Source: Phocoena phocoena (Eukaryota; Chordata; Mammalia; Artiodactyla; Phocoenidae). Taken from it: DNA of 64,000 nucleotides. Under the pieces are notes generated by a model. That model did not search any database. It worked only from the letters and a program-made list of their open reading frames with translations, and had not been told where the DNA came from. The position numbers were made by a program, and so were the translations under genes. The stretch lies in the NCBI RefSeq assembly GCF_963924675.1, contig NC_089223.1, forward strand, positions 6,770,881 to 6,834,880. The letters are read 5' to 3'. Each line of letters opens with the position of its first letter. The stretch's first letter is position 1. Below, in pieces: positions 1 to 12,190 of the stretch.

Positions 1-1124
1 GGAGATGCATTAATTACAAACCAGAAAGATGCTCTTCCAGTGGCTTGGCGGAAGCCTTTGTTGTTCAGTAATTAGTCATAGGAAATAGTTGAAGGTGTTA
101 CTCTCATATGTGACTCTAAACATACGAATTTTGGGGGAGAACTAACTGAACTACTTATACATATACAGTCAGGCTGGGTCTCTCTCTTCCTCCACGAAGT
201 CAGAAGATTTAAAAGCATGACTGCAGCTGCCTAGTTTAGAATACCAAATACCTTTTGAAGGAACATGTCCACGTCCTTTGACTAAAGTCCACTTATCAAT
301 TTGGAAATGATCGTCCTACCATATGTCAGAATAAAGCCAACTTCCTCCACCAGAAATGCCAAAATTCACCAAGAAGATGTAATTGAGCTTGAAATAATCA
401 CCTTTGAAGCATTAGGTGAGATGGTTAGTAGAGATATTTTCAAAAGTATCAAAATGGCAATTCCAGCCTGAACTAGCACGGTGCCAGAGAGGTATTGCTG
501 TCTCAGTAGGTAGGAAGGTAGGAAGATTAAGATACCATCCTTACCCTCTATTCATTATTTAAACATAAAGTTCTGAACTACAGAGGAATGAAAGGAAAAT
601 GCAAATGCTGTATTATCACCAGTGTCTGTGTGAGGACTCATTCCCTGCCAATGAATTATGCCCAGATAATAATGATACACTTTATGAAAAAATTAGATTC
701 TCCTCCATAAGAAGATTTGGATTCTTGTTGAAATCACTGAAAGGAAGGTTGATAACTATTTTATCTATTGTATTTAACATCACTTTTCTGTACAACTGTT
801 CACAGTGATTTTTCCCTGTTGTAAAAGAATAATGTGTTTTTGTTCAAAATATATAGCACTTCCAGCTTCAAATAAGCCTGTTAGGGCCATGTTCCCGGTC
901 ATAATGAGTCATTGCTATCCAGATGGAATAATCGGGTAACTGTTTCTCTTCCAGTTATTTCTCAATAACATGGTCTTAGAGTTTATTATAAAATACAGTG
1001 AAGAGATCAATAGAGAATGAATGAAAATTCATTTTATAAAATAACAACAATTTGCAGTTCAGAATGTGTCAAACTCAAGCACACACACACATACACACAA
1101 ACACAGACTATATGTGGGATTCTA
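1..1124. other. Unassigned noncoding sequence
   Basis: I recognise no gene or repeat here. A 69-codon frame starting at 599 lacks a family resemblance, a promoter or splice context and is most likely chance. A short AC-rich run lies near 1079-1110. Confidence 0.5.
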
Positions 1125-1222
1125 GTTCCTTAGACTGTAAGCTCTTTGATGACATAGGCTGCGTTTTAATTCACCATTAACTCTCCAGCATGTGTTTGGT
1201 ATCTACTAGGTGCTTGATAATA
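1125..1222 (+). repeat. L2 LINE 3' end fragment
   Basis: The order 'gactgtaagctctttgatga' ... 'ccagcatgtg' ... 'actaggtgcttgataa' matches the terminal part of LINE-2, where a conserved stretch precedes the final 'ggtgctcaataaat'. It is diverged and short, consistent with an ancient mammalian relic. Confidence 0.6.
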
Positions 1223-1754
1223 TCATGGACCATGTTAATTATCTGACCTCTAGAAAATGGTGAAAACATTTTGTCAGGTAAGGACAAATGAATGATTTTC
1301 TTCTAGGTTAATCTGGGATACTCCTTTTTGATTTTGATAAATCTATTTTGGGTGGCATACATTTTTCCGTAAAAATCTGCATTATCATATTGTCTATAGT
1401 TGCCAATTGTTAATACCACAAACACAGAAATCCTCATGGACTGATTTCTAAGGAACTTCAGCCTTTGTTCAATAGGGTCTGTTGAACTGTCAGATGGACA
1501 TGGACTCAGGGCTGACTACCTTTTGTGTTCTGTTGTCCAAGACTTTCTCTCCATTTGCATTCTTTACTAGTGATTAGCTCCTTTATTAGCAATAGGAAGA
1601 GAGTTTTGGATTGTTTGTTTGTTTTTGAAAGGCCTTCTGGGTAAGGGTTTAACCTAAAAATCAATTCTCGCATTGGACAGAGCAGAGACTTTATGAAACT
1701 TCTAGAGTAATACTGTTATATCTATTCCTTAGATGGCAGTATTTAAAAACAAAA
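1223..1754. other. Unassigned noncoding sequence
   Basis: About 530 bp between an L2 end and the first L1 fragment. I see no gene, RNA or recognisable repeat. Confidence 0.5.
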
Positions 1755-2224
1755 ACAGATTCAATAAAATCCCTATGAAAAGGTCAATGGTATTTTTCAC
1801 AGAAATGGAAAAATAATAGAATTTGTATGGAACCATAAAAGACCTCAAATAGTCAACACAATTCAGAGAAAGAACAAAGCTGGAAGTATCATACCACAGA
1901 TTTCAAGCTATACTACAAACCAATAGTAATAAAACAAGTATGGTATTGGCATAAAAATAAAAAACCACATACATCAATGGAACAGAATTCAGATCCATAA
2001 ATAAACCCCTCAGATACAGAGTTAACTAATATTTGATGAGGGAGCCAAGAATACTCAGTGGGGAATTCATGATCTCTTCAATAAATGGTGTTGGGAAAAC
2101 TGGATAATCACAGGCAAAAGAATAAAATTGGACCTCTATCTTACACCACTACATATATCAACTCAAAATAGATTAAATACTTAAATGTAAAACAAAAACT
2201 GTAAAAGTCCTAGATAAGAACATT
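1755..2224 (+). mobile_element. L1 LINE fragment, ORF2 late region
   Basis: The sequence corresponds to the L1 ORF2 stretch after the reverse-transcriptase core: a part encoding '...MVFFTEMEK...EFVWNHKRPQ', then residues around 'IIPQISSYTTNQ', then the '[20 protein letters not shown]' part. Several frame breaks remove coding capacity. It stops abruptly at the start of the next L1, so it is either the target into which that element inserted or an older neighbour. Confidence 0.8.
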
Positions 2225-2314
2225 GAGAAAAGTGGCCAAGATGGCAGAGCAGGAAGACCCTGAATTCACCTCCTTCCATAGGCACACAAAAATTACAACT
2301 ATTTACAGAGCACC

Positions 2315-2997
<683 letters not shown>

Positions 2998-3769
2998 CTA
3001 GTTTTCTGCTGGAAAGCTGGCAGAAAAGATCTTCTACAACTAAAGATATAAAGAAAGAACCACAAGGGGATGAGTAGGAGGAGTGGAGATGAGGTATAGT
3101 TAAGACCCATATGCCTAATAGGAAACCCACAAATGGGAGGATAATTACAATTGCAGAGGTTTTCCTCAAGGAGCGATGGGTCTGAGCTCCACATTGGGCT
3201 CCCCAGTGTAAAGGTCCTCACTGGGAATGTGAGCTCCCAGAACATTTGACTTTGAAGGCCAGCAGGGCTTACTTTCAGGAAACCCAGAGGGTGGGAAATA
3301 GAGGTTCCACTCTCAAAGGGTGCACACAAAAATCTCACATGCTTCAGGACCCAGGAAAGAAGCAGTAATTTGAAAAGAGCCTGGGTCAAACTCACTTGCT
3401 TATCTTGGAGAACCACCTGGACAAGCAGGAGGAAACTGGTGCTCACCATAGGGACACCAGAGGCTGGCAGCAGTCACTTTTGAGAGCTCATTCTACCATG
3501 TAGAGGGCACTCCTAGAGTATATAGCTCTAATAACCAGGTGGGAGTGTGCTGCTGAGACACATCGGACATCTCCTACAAAAGACCACTTCTCCAAGGTCA
3601 GGAAATGTAACCAACCTATCAAATAAATAAAAAAATTTTTCATTAGGCAAAATAAGGCAAGAGAGGACTATATTCCAAATGAGAGAACAAGATAAAACTG
3701 CAGAAGAAGAGCTAACTGAAATGGAGATAGGAAATCTACCAGATAAGAGTTCAAGGTAGTGATTGCAAA

Positions 3770-3825
3770 GATGCTCAAAGAACTCAAAAGAAGATTAGAT
3801 GCTCAAAGAACTCAAAAGAAGATTA
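3770..3825 (+). repeat. 28-bp perfect tandem duplication in L1 ORF1
   Basis: A 28-bp unit beginning 'gatgctcaaagaactcaaaa' occurs at 3770-3797 and again at 3798-3825 with no mismatch. Because 28 is not a multiple of three, it shifts the ORF1 frame. The lack of divergence suggests a recent slippage or repair event. Confidence 0.9.
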
Positions 3826-4212
3826 GATGAACAGAGTGAGAAGTTAGAAATGTTTAACAAAGAGTTAGAAAACATAAAGAAGAACCTAGCAGAGATAAAG
3901 AGTACAATAATTGAAATTAAAAATACACTAAAATAAATCAACAATCAACTATATGATACAGAAGAATGGATCAGCAAGCTGGAAGATAGGGTAGTGGAAA
4001 TCACCGAAGCTGAAGAAAAACAGAAAAAAGAATAAAAAGAAATGTGGACAGTTTAAGAGAACTCTAGGACAACATCAAACACAACTTTTATTCACCTTAT
4101 ATGGGTCCCAGAGGAGAAGAGAGAAGTAAAAGGGGCAGAGAGGATATTTTAAGAGATAATAGGTGAAATATTACCTAACCTGGGAACGGAAACAGAAACC
4201 CAGGTTCAGGAG

Positions 4213-4494
4213 GTGCAGAGAATCCCATTCAGGATTAACCTAAAGAGGGCCACACTGGGACACATTGCAATTAAAATGGCAAAAATTGAAAATAAAGAGA
4301 GAATATTAAAAGCAGCAAGGGAAAATCAACACGTTATGTACAAGGTTACTTCCATAAGGCTATCAACTGACATTTCAGTAGAAACCCTGCAGGACAGAAG
4401 CGAACAGCACAATATTTTTAAAGTGATGAAAGGGAAAAATCTACAACCAAAAATATTATACCAGGCAAGGCTTTTATTCAGATTTGATCTATAG
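4213..4494 (+). pseudogene. L1 ORF1 C-terminal remnant
   Basis: The 93-codon open frame contains the RNA-binding/C-terminal part of L1 ORF1p ('ATLGHIAIKMAKIENKERIL', then 'KAARENQHVMYK', then 'DIFKVMKGK'-like 'NIFKVMKGKNLQPKILYQAR'). ORF1p is the nucleic-acid chaperone of the L1 particle. The ATG is internal to the family frame, and upstream frameshifts separate it from the coiled-coil part, so it is not a functional gene. Confidence 0.8.
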
Positions 4495-4636
4495 TTCAAA
4501 AGTTTTACAGACAACTAAAAACTAAAAGAGTTTAACACCGTCAAACCAGCTTTACAAGAAATGCTAAAAGGACATCTGTTATAGAAAAAGCATTTGATAA
4601 AATTCAACAACCATTCATGATAAAAAACCTTTATGA

Positions 4637-4671
4637 CATTGTAAATTGACTATACTCCAATATATATATAT
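4637..4671 (+). mobile_element. Micro-insertion of L1 3' terminus with target duplication
   Basis: The L1 ORF2 sequence is interrupted by about 35 nt that look like the last bases of an L1 3' end ('cattgtaaattgactatact' followed by 'ccaat' and a TA-rich tail). Near-identical short sequences flank it: 'aaaaacctttatga' at 4623-4636 and 'aaaaacttatga' at 4672-4683. They resemble a target-site duplication, and removing the insert restores the ORF2 reading order. I infer an extremely 5'-truncated L1 insertion. Confidence 0.55.
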
Positions 4672-4679
4672 AAAAACTT

Positions 4680-5093
4680 ATGAAAGTGGGTATAGAGGGA
4701 ACATATCTCAACATAATAAAAGCTATTTATGACAAACCCACAGCCAATATAATACTAAATGGTGAAAAGCTGAAAGCCTTCTCACTAAAATCTGGAACAA
4801 GTCAAGGATGCCCACTCTCACCACTTTTATTCAGCACAGTATTCAAATCCCTAGCCACAGCAATCAGACAAAAAAAAGAAATAAAAGGTATTCAAATTGT
4901 TAGGGAAAATGTAAAATTGTCATTATATGCAGATAACATGATACTATATAGAGAAAATCCTAAAAACTCCACACAAAAACTACTAGAACTGATAAATAAA
5001 TTCAGCAAGGTAGCGGGATACAAGATTAACATACAGAAATCAGTTGCATTTCTTAACACTAACAATGAAATATCAGAAATGCAATGTAAATAA
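4680..5093 (+). pseudogene. L1 ORF2 reverse-transcriptase fragment
   Basis: The 137-codon frame spans the palm region of L1 reverse transcriptase: '[20 protein letters not shown]', '[14 protein letters not shown]', and the active-site block as 'LYADNM', followed by '[12 protein letters not shown]'. The family motif is F-A-D-D, so the second catalytic aspartate has become asparagine. The start is internal to the family protein and the frame closes at 5093, so this is a dead fragment. Confidence 0.85.
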
Positions 5094-5993
5094 AACAACC
5101 CCTTTTGAAATTTCATCCAAAGAAATAAATACTTAAGAATAAACCTCACTAAGGAGGTGAAAGATTTATATGCTGAGAACTACAAAACATTAATAAAAGA
5201 AACTGAAGATGATTAAAAGAAATGGAAAGATATCTCATGCTCTTGGATGGGAAGAATTAATATTGTTAAAATGGCAATACTACCCAAAGCAATCTACAGA
5301 TTTAATGTGATCCTTACCAAATTACCCATGACATATTTTCACAGAACTAGAACAAATAATCCTAAAATTTATATGAAACCATAAAAGACCCAGAATTGCC
5401 AAAGCGATCCTGAGGAAAAAGAACAAAGCAGAAGGCATAACCCTCCCAGATTTCAGACAAATCTACAGTAATCAAAACAGTGTGGAATTGGCACAAAGAC
5501 ATATGGATCAATGGAAGAGAATAGAGAGGCCAGAAATAAACCCACACTCTTACGGTCAATTAATCTTCAACAAAGGAGGTAAGAACATGTGATGAGGAAA
5601 AAACAGTCTCTTTAGCAAGTGGTGTTGGGAAACGTGGAGAGCCACATGCAAATCAATGAAGTTAGAACATACCCTCACACCATAGAGAAAAATAAACTCA
5701 AAATGGCTTAAAGACTTAAATATAAGACATGACATCATTAAAATCCTAGAAAAGAACATAGGTAAAACACTCTATGACAAGAATAACACCAGTGTTTTCT
5801 TGGTTCAGTCTCCCAAGACTATAGAAATAAAAGCAAAAATAAACAAATGGGACATAATCAAACTTATAAGTTTTGAATAGCAAAGGAAACCATAAACAAA
5901 ATGAAAAGATAACTTATGGACTGGGAGAAAATATTTGCAAATGATGTGACTGACAAGGGCTTAACTCCAAAGTATGCAAACAGCTCATACAAC

Positions 5994-6026
5994 TCAAAAA
6001 CAAAAACAAAAACAAAAACAAAAAAC
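5994..6026 (+). repeat. (CAAAAA)n simple repeat inside L1
   Basis: Five consecutive copies of a C plus five A unit lie in the late ORF2 part of the 2.2-7.0 kb L1, at a position where the family has an A-rich lysine/asparagine stretch. It is probably a local slippage expansion. Confidence 0.85.
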
Positions 6027-8211
6027 AACCCAATAGAAAAATGAGGAGAAGACCTAAATAGACATTTCTCCAAAGAAGGCATACAGGTAACCAATAGGCA
6101 CATGAAAAGATGATTATCATCACTAATTATTAAAGAAATGCAAATCAAAACTACAATGAGGTATCACCTCACATGGGTCAGAATGCACATCATCAGAAAG
6201 TCTACAAACAATAAATCTTGGAGAGGGTGTGGAGAAAAGCGAATCCTCCTACACTGTTGGTGGGAAAGTAAATTGGTATAACCACTATGGAGAACATTAT
6301 GGAGGTTCCTTAAAAAGCTAAAAATAGAACTACCATGTGACACAGCAATCTCACTCCTGGGTATATACCCTAAGAAAAACATAATTCAAAAAGATACATG
6401 TACCAAAATGTTTGTTGCAGCACTATTTACAATAGCCAGGGCATGGAAACAACCTAAATGTCCATCGACAGATGAATGGATAATGAAGATGTGGCACATA
6501 TATACAATGGAATATTAGCCATTAAAGGAATGAAATTGAGTTATTTGTAATGAGGTGGATGGACCTAGAGTCTGTCATACAGAGTGAAGTAAGTCAGAAA
6601 GAGAAAAACAAATACCATATGATAACACACATATATGGAATCTAAAAAATGGTACTGATGAACCTAGTTGCAGGGCAGGAATAAAGATGCAGATGTAGAG
6701 AACAAACTTGAGGACACGGTGGGGATGGGAAAGCTGGGACGTAGTGAGAGAGTAACATTGACATATATACACTACCAAATGTAAAATGGATGGCTAGTGG
6801 GAAGCTGCTGCATAGCACACGGAGATCAGCTCAATGCTTTGTGACAACCTAGAGAGGTGGGATAGGGAGTGTGGGAGGGAGGCTCACGAGGGAGGGGATA
6901 TGGGGATATATGTATACATATAGCTGATTCACTTTTTTGTACAGCAGAAACTAACACACAATTCTAAAGCAATTATACTCCAATAAAGATGTTAAAAAAA
7001 AAATGAACTCATATCAAGTTTCTTTTCCAACCACAATGTTATTATACCAGATATCAACTACAAGAAAAAAATAAACTGCAACAAACTCAAAACATGTAGA
7101 GGATAAACAATATGTTGCTAATCAATTAATTGTGACTGAAGGAATAAAAGAAGCAATAAAACAACTTGGAGACGAATGAAAATGAAAATGCAATGATCCT
7201 GAATCTAGGGGATTCAGCAAAAGCAGTTCTAAGAGGGAAGTTTATAGCAATACAATCCTACCTCAGGAGACAGAAGAATCTTAAGTAAACAATCTAAACT
7301 TATACCTAAAGAAACTAGAAAGATAAAGACAAACAAAACCCATAGTTAGTAGAAGGAAAGAAATAATTAAGATAGAGCAGACATTAATGAAATAGAGACT
7401 GAAAAATACAATAGAAAAGGTCAATGAGACTAAGAGCTGGTTCTCTGCAGAAAACAAAATCAATAAACCTTTAGCCAAACTGATCAAGAAAAAGATGGCC
7501 CAAATAAGCAAAATCAGAAATTAAAAAGTAATAGTTAAAAGTGCATGGAAATACAAAGGATCATTAAGAGATTACTATGAACAATTATACATCAATAAAA
7601 TGGACAACCTAGAAGAAATGGACAAATTCCTATAAATGTATAGTCTTTTTAGACTGAAACAGGAAGCAATAGAAACCTGAACAGATGAATTATCAGTGAT
7701 AAAATTGGATCAGTTATTTAAAAATAATCCTAACAAAATTTCACAACCAGATTCTTTCACAGGTGAATTCTACCAAACATCTAGCGAAGAGTAAACACTT
7801 ACCCCTCTCAAACTTATCCAAAAAATTGCAGAGGAAGGAATGCTTTCAAACTCATACTATGAGGCCAGCATCACCCTGATACCAAACCAGACACCCTTAT
7901 AACAAACCAGACAGAGATATCACACACACACACAACTACAGGTCCAATCCCTGATATACATAGATGCAAACATCCTCAAGAAAATATTAGCAAGCCAAAT
8001 TCAAGAATACATTAAAAGGATCAGACAATGGATCAAGTAGGATTTATACCAGTGATTCAAGGATGGTTCAATATCTGCAAATCAATCAATGTGATATACC
8101 ACATTAAAATTTTTCAATTGTTTTTCCAAACAAAAATCAGATGATCACCTTGAGAGATGTAGAAAAAGATTTTAACAGAATACCACATCTAATTATGATT
8201 TAAAAAATGCA

Positions 8212-8397
8212 GTGGGAATAAATGGAACATTCCTTAACATAATAAGTGCCACATATGACAAGCCCACAGCTAACATCATACTCAACAGTGAAAACTTGAA
8301 ATCATTTCCTCTAGGATCAGGAACAAGACAAGGATGTCCACTCTCACCACTTTTATTCAACATACTTTTGGAAGTCTTAGCCACAGCAGTCAGATAA
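8212..8397 (+). pseudogene. L1 ORF2 RT fragment
   Basis: The frame reads through '[20 protein letters not shown]' and '[20 protein letters not shown]' and then meets a stop at 8395-8397, just before the active-site block. In another frame the downstream sequence still encodes 'FADDMILY' near 8452-8475, so the catalytic aspartates survive here although the frame does not. Confidence 0.8.
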
Positions 8398-8727
8398 GAA
8401 AAAGAAATAAAAGGAGTCTAAATTGGAAAGGAAGAAGTAAAACCATCACTGTTTGCAGATGACATGATACTGTACATAGAAAATCCTAAAGATGCCACCA
8501 AAAAGTACCAGAACTCATAAATGAATTTGGAAATGTTTCAGGATGCAAAATTGATATATGGAAATCTGTTATCTTTCTATACACTAACAGTGAAGTATCA
8601 GAAAGAGAAGTTAAGAAAACCATCCCAATTATGATCACATCAAAAAGAATAAAATACTTAGGAATAAATTTAACTAAGGAGATAAAATACTTATACTTGG
8701 AAAACTATAAGATACTGATAAAAGAAA

Positions 8728-8934
8728 TTGAAGATGACACAAACAGATGAAAAGATATACCATCCTCATGGTTTGGAAGAATTAATATTGTTAATGACCA
8801 TACTACCCAAGGCAAACTACAGATTCATTGCAATCCCTATCAAAATACCAATGGCATTTTTCACAGAATTAGAGCAAATAATTCTAATATTTGTATGGAA
8901 ACACAGGAGACCTCAAAAAGCCAAACAATCTTGA
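8728..8934 (+). pseudogene. L1 ORF2 post-RT fragment
   Basis: The frame contains '[20 protein letters not shown]' and '[20 protein letters not shown]', the segment C-terminal to the RT palm. It is closed by stops on both sides and is not functional. Confidence 0.75.
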
Positions 8935-10498
8935 GAAAGAAGAACAGAAATAGAGGAATCATATCACTTACTTTGGACTATACTACAAAGCTACAGTCAT
9001 CAAAACAGTATGATATTGGCACAAAATCAGACACATAGATCAGCAGATCAGAATAGAGAGCCCAGAAATTAGCCCACACTAAAATGGCAATTAATTTATG
9101 ACAAAGGAGGCAAGAACATACAGTCAGGATAAGACAGCCTCCTCAGTAAATGGTGTTGGGAAAATATAACAGCTACATGTAAAAGAATCAAACTGGACTA
9201 CTTACTCACACATGCACAGAAATAAATCCAAAATGGATTGAAGACTTAAATATAAGACCTAAAGCCATAAAACTCCTAGAAGAAAACATAGGCTGTATGC
9301 TGTTTGACAACAGTCTTAGTAATATTTTTTGGATATGTCTCCTCAGGCAAGGCAAACAAAAACAAAGATAAATAAATGTGACTACATCAAGCTAAAAAGT
9401 TTTTGTACAGTGAAGGAAACTATCAACAAAATAAAAAGGCCACTTACTGAATGAGAGAAAATATTTGCAAAACATATATCTGATAAGGGGTTAATATCCA
9501 AAATATATAGTGAACTCACACAACTCAGCATCAAAAAAGAAACAACCCAATTTTTAAAAGGGCAGAGACTGGAATAGGCAGTGTTCCAAAGACATACAGA
9601 TGGCCAACAGGCACAAAGATGCTCAGTATCACAATCATCAGGGAAATGCAAGTCAAAACCACAATGAGATATCACTTCACTCTTGTCAGAACGGCTATTA
9701 CCAAAAAGACAACAAATAACAAGTTTTGTTAAGGCTGTGGAGAAGAGGGAATGCTTGTGGACTGTTAATGGGAATGTAAATTGGTGCAGCCACCATGGAA
9801 AACAGCACAGAGATTCCTCAAATAATTAAAAATAGGAACTACCATAAGATCCAACAATTTCACCCCTTGGTATTTATCTGAAGAACACAAAAACACTAAT
9901 TAGAAAATATATAAGCACCCCTATGTCCATTGCAGAAGTATTTACAATAGCCAAGACATGGAAGCAACTTAAGTGCCCACCATACAGGAATGGATAAAGA
10001 AGATGTGGTATAGATATATACAATGGAATATTACTCAGCCATAAAAAGAATGAAAGCTTGCCATTTGTGAAAACATGGATGGAGCTAGAGGGTATTGTGC
10101 TAAGTGAAATATGTCAGATAGAGAAATATAAATAGTGTATTATTTCACTTATATGTGGACACTAAAAAATAAAACAAATTAACAAACATAACAAAACAGA
10201 AGCAGAGTTGTAGATATGGAGAAAAAAACAGGTGGTTGCCAGAGGGGAGAGGAGTGGGGAGAGCAAAGAAAGAGGTGAGAAAAATTGAGGTACAAACTTC
10301 TGGTTGTAAAATAAATGAGTCACTGGTACAAAATGTACAGTGTGGGGAATATAGTCGATAACTATGTAATATCTTTTATGGTGACATTGTAATGACTTTT
10401 CATGGTGATCGTTTTGAAATGTATAGAAATACAGAATTGCTATTCTGAGTGACAGGAACGTAGTCTTATAGGTCAATTATATTATTTCAAAAACATAC

Positions 10499-10905
10499 AA
10501 ACGAATAGAAAAAGAGATCATGTTTGTAGTTATCAGAGGCAGGGGATACGGAGAGGGAAAATTAGGTGAAGGTGGTCCAAAGGTACAAACGGCCAGTTTA
10601 AGATAAACAAGTACTAGGGATGTAATGGACAACATGATCAATGTAATTAACACTGATGTGCATTAAAAATATGAAAGTTGTTAAGAGAGTATGTCCTAAG
10701 GCTTCTCATTACGAGGAAAATTTTTTTCTATTTCTTTATTCTGTATCTATATGAGATGATGGATGTTCACTAAACTTACTGTGGTAATCATTTCATGATA
10801 TATAAGTCAACTCATCATGATATATAAGTCAAATCATTAAGTTTACACCTTAAACTTTTACAGTACGGTATGTGAATTATATCTCAATAAAATCAGAGGA
10901 AAAAG
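10499..10905 (+). mobile_element. L1M 3'UTR fragment
   Basis: A second L1 3' end directly follows the first: 'gtttgtagttatcagaggca' begins a duplicate of the 3'UTR pattern just upstream. It runs to 'gtgaattatatctcaataaa' and an A-rich end near 10905. It contains a short duplication, 'catgatatataagtcaa' at 10794-10810 and 10816-10832. Confidence 0.7.
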
Positions 10906-10930
10906 AAATAAGCTCCTTGGCAATTATTTT

Positions 10931-11137
10931 TTGGATTTGACATCAAAAGCAAAAGTAATGAAGGCAAAATTAAACAAGTGGGACTACATCAGACTAAAAA
11001 GCTTCTGTATAGCAAAAGGAGCAATCAACAAAATGACAAGGCAACCTATAGAACAGGAGAAAATATTTACAAATCCTATATCTGACAAAGTGTTAATATC
11101 CAAAATGTATAAAGAACTCATACAACTTAATAAATGA
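10931..11137 (+). pseudogene. L1 ORF2 C-terminal fragment
   Basis: A 68-codon frame is collinear with the ORF2 segment between the post-RT region and the C-terminal cysteine-rich domain. It ends at TGA at 11135-11137 where the family continues, so it is a degenerate remnant. Confidence 0.75.
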
Positions 11138-11900
11138 AAAACAAACAACCCAATTAAAATATGGGCAGAATAACTAAATAGATATTTTTCAAAGAAGACA
11201 TACAGATGACCAAAAGGTACACAAACAGGTGCTTGACATCACTAATCCTCAGGAAAATTCAAATCAAAATGGCAATGAGATATCACCTCACACCTGTTAG
11301 AATAGCTATTATCAAAAAGACAAGCAGTAACAAGTGTTGGGGAGAATATGGAGAAAAAGGAATCCTTGTCCCCTGTTAGTGGGAATGTAAATTGATACAG
11401 CCATTATGGAAACTAGTATAAACGTCCCTCAAAAAAATTAAAAATAGAACTACTATATGAATCAGCAATCCAACTTCTCTCTATATGTATCCAAAGGAAA
11501 TGAAATCCATATTTCAAAGAGATATCTGCATGTCCATATTCAAAGCAATATTATTCAGAATAGCCAAGATATGGAAACAATCCAAGTGTCTGTCAACAGG
11601 TGAATGGATAAAGATGAGGTAGATATATACAGTGGAATATTATGCAGCCATGAGTAAGAAGGAAATCCTGCCATCTGAGAGAACATGGGTGGACCATGGA
11701 TGAACCACGAGGGCATGAGGCTAAGTGAAATAAGTCAGACCGAGAAAGACAAATACTGTATGATCTCACTTACATATAACATATAAAGAAGACAAATTCA
11801 TAGAAACAGAGTAGAGTGGTGATTACCAGGGACTGGAGGCTTAGAGGAAATAGGAATATGGTGGTCAAAGATTTTAAACGTCCAGTTATATGAGGAATAG

Positions 11901-12000
11901 GTTCTGGGGATCTAATAATATACAGTATGGTTATTATAGTTGATAATACTGTTCTGGAGATCTAATAATATACAGTACGGTTATTATAGTTGATAATACT
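11901..12000 (+). repeat. 50-bp tandem duplication in L1M 3'UTR
   Basis: Two head-to-tail 50-bp units (11901-11950 and 11951-12000) both begin 'gttctgg' and end 'gttgataatact'. I count two mismatches between them. This is a local duplication younger than the L1 that carries it. Confidence 0.9.
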
Positions 12001-12190
12001 GTATCATATACTTGAAAAGAACTAAGACAGCAGTTCTTAAATGTTCTCACCACAAAAAAAAAGAAATATTAATTATGTGACATGAGGGAGGAGTTAACTA
12101 AGGCTAGGTGGTTATCATTTTGCAACATATGAATGTATATACATGTACTTATACAAGGTCATATGTCAGTTTTAACTCTAAAAAGCTGGG

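Larger units (their letters stand above)
7004..10498 (+). mobile_element. L1 LINE (old L1M-like), ORF2 and 3'UTR
   Basis: The fragment starts in ORF2 upstream of the RT domain (a region reading like 'DSAKAVLRGKFIAIQSY' near 7210-7260). It continues through the fingers region ('RDYYEQLYINKMDNLEEMDK' near 7570-7625), 'TSDIILNS..' and RT at 8210-8480, the C-terminal part to about 10110, and an L1M-type 3'UTR ('ggtggttgccagaggggaga') to about 10498. Many stops and indels show age. A short CA run lies at 7920-7933. No 5'UTR or ORF1 is present, so it is 5'-truncated or was broken by the adjacent insertion. Confidence 0.8.
10906..12190 (+). mobile_element. L1M LINE, ORF2 C-terminus and 3'UTR
   Basis: It begins in the late ORF2 region (frame 10931-11137 reads 'KAKLNKWDYIRLKSFCIAKG' and 'EKIFTNPISDKVLISKMYKE'), passes through the zinc-knuckle-like tail and ends in a 3'UTR with 'ggtgattaccagggactgga'. 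A 50-bp tandem duplication lies inside the 3'UTR. The right edge is soft because the 3'UTR is diverged after about 12130. Confidence 0.75.
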
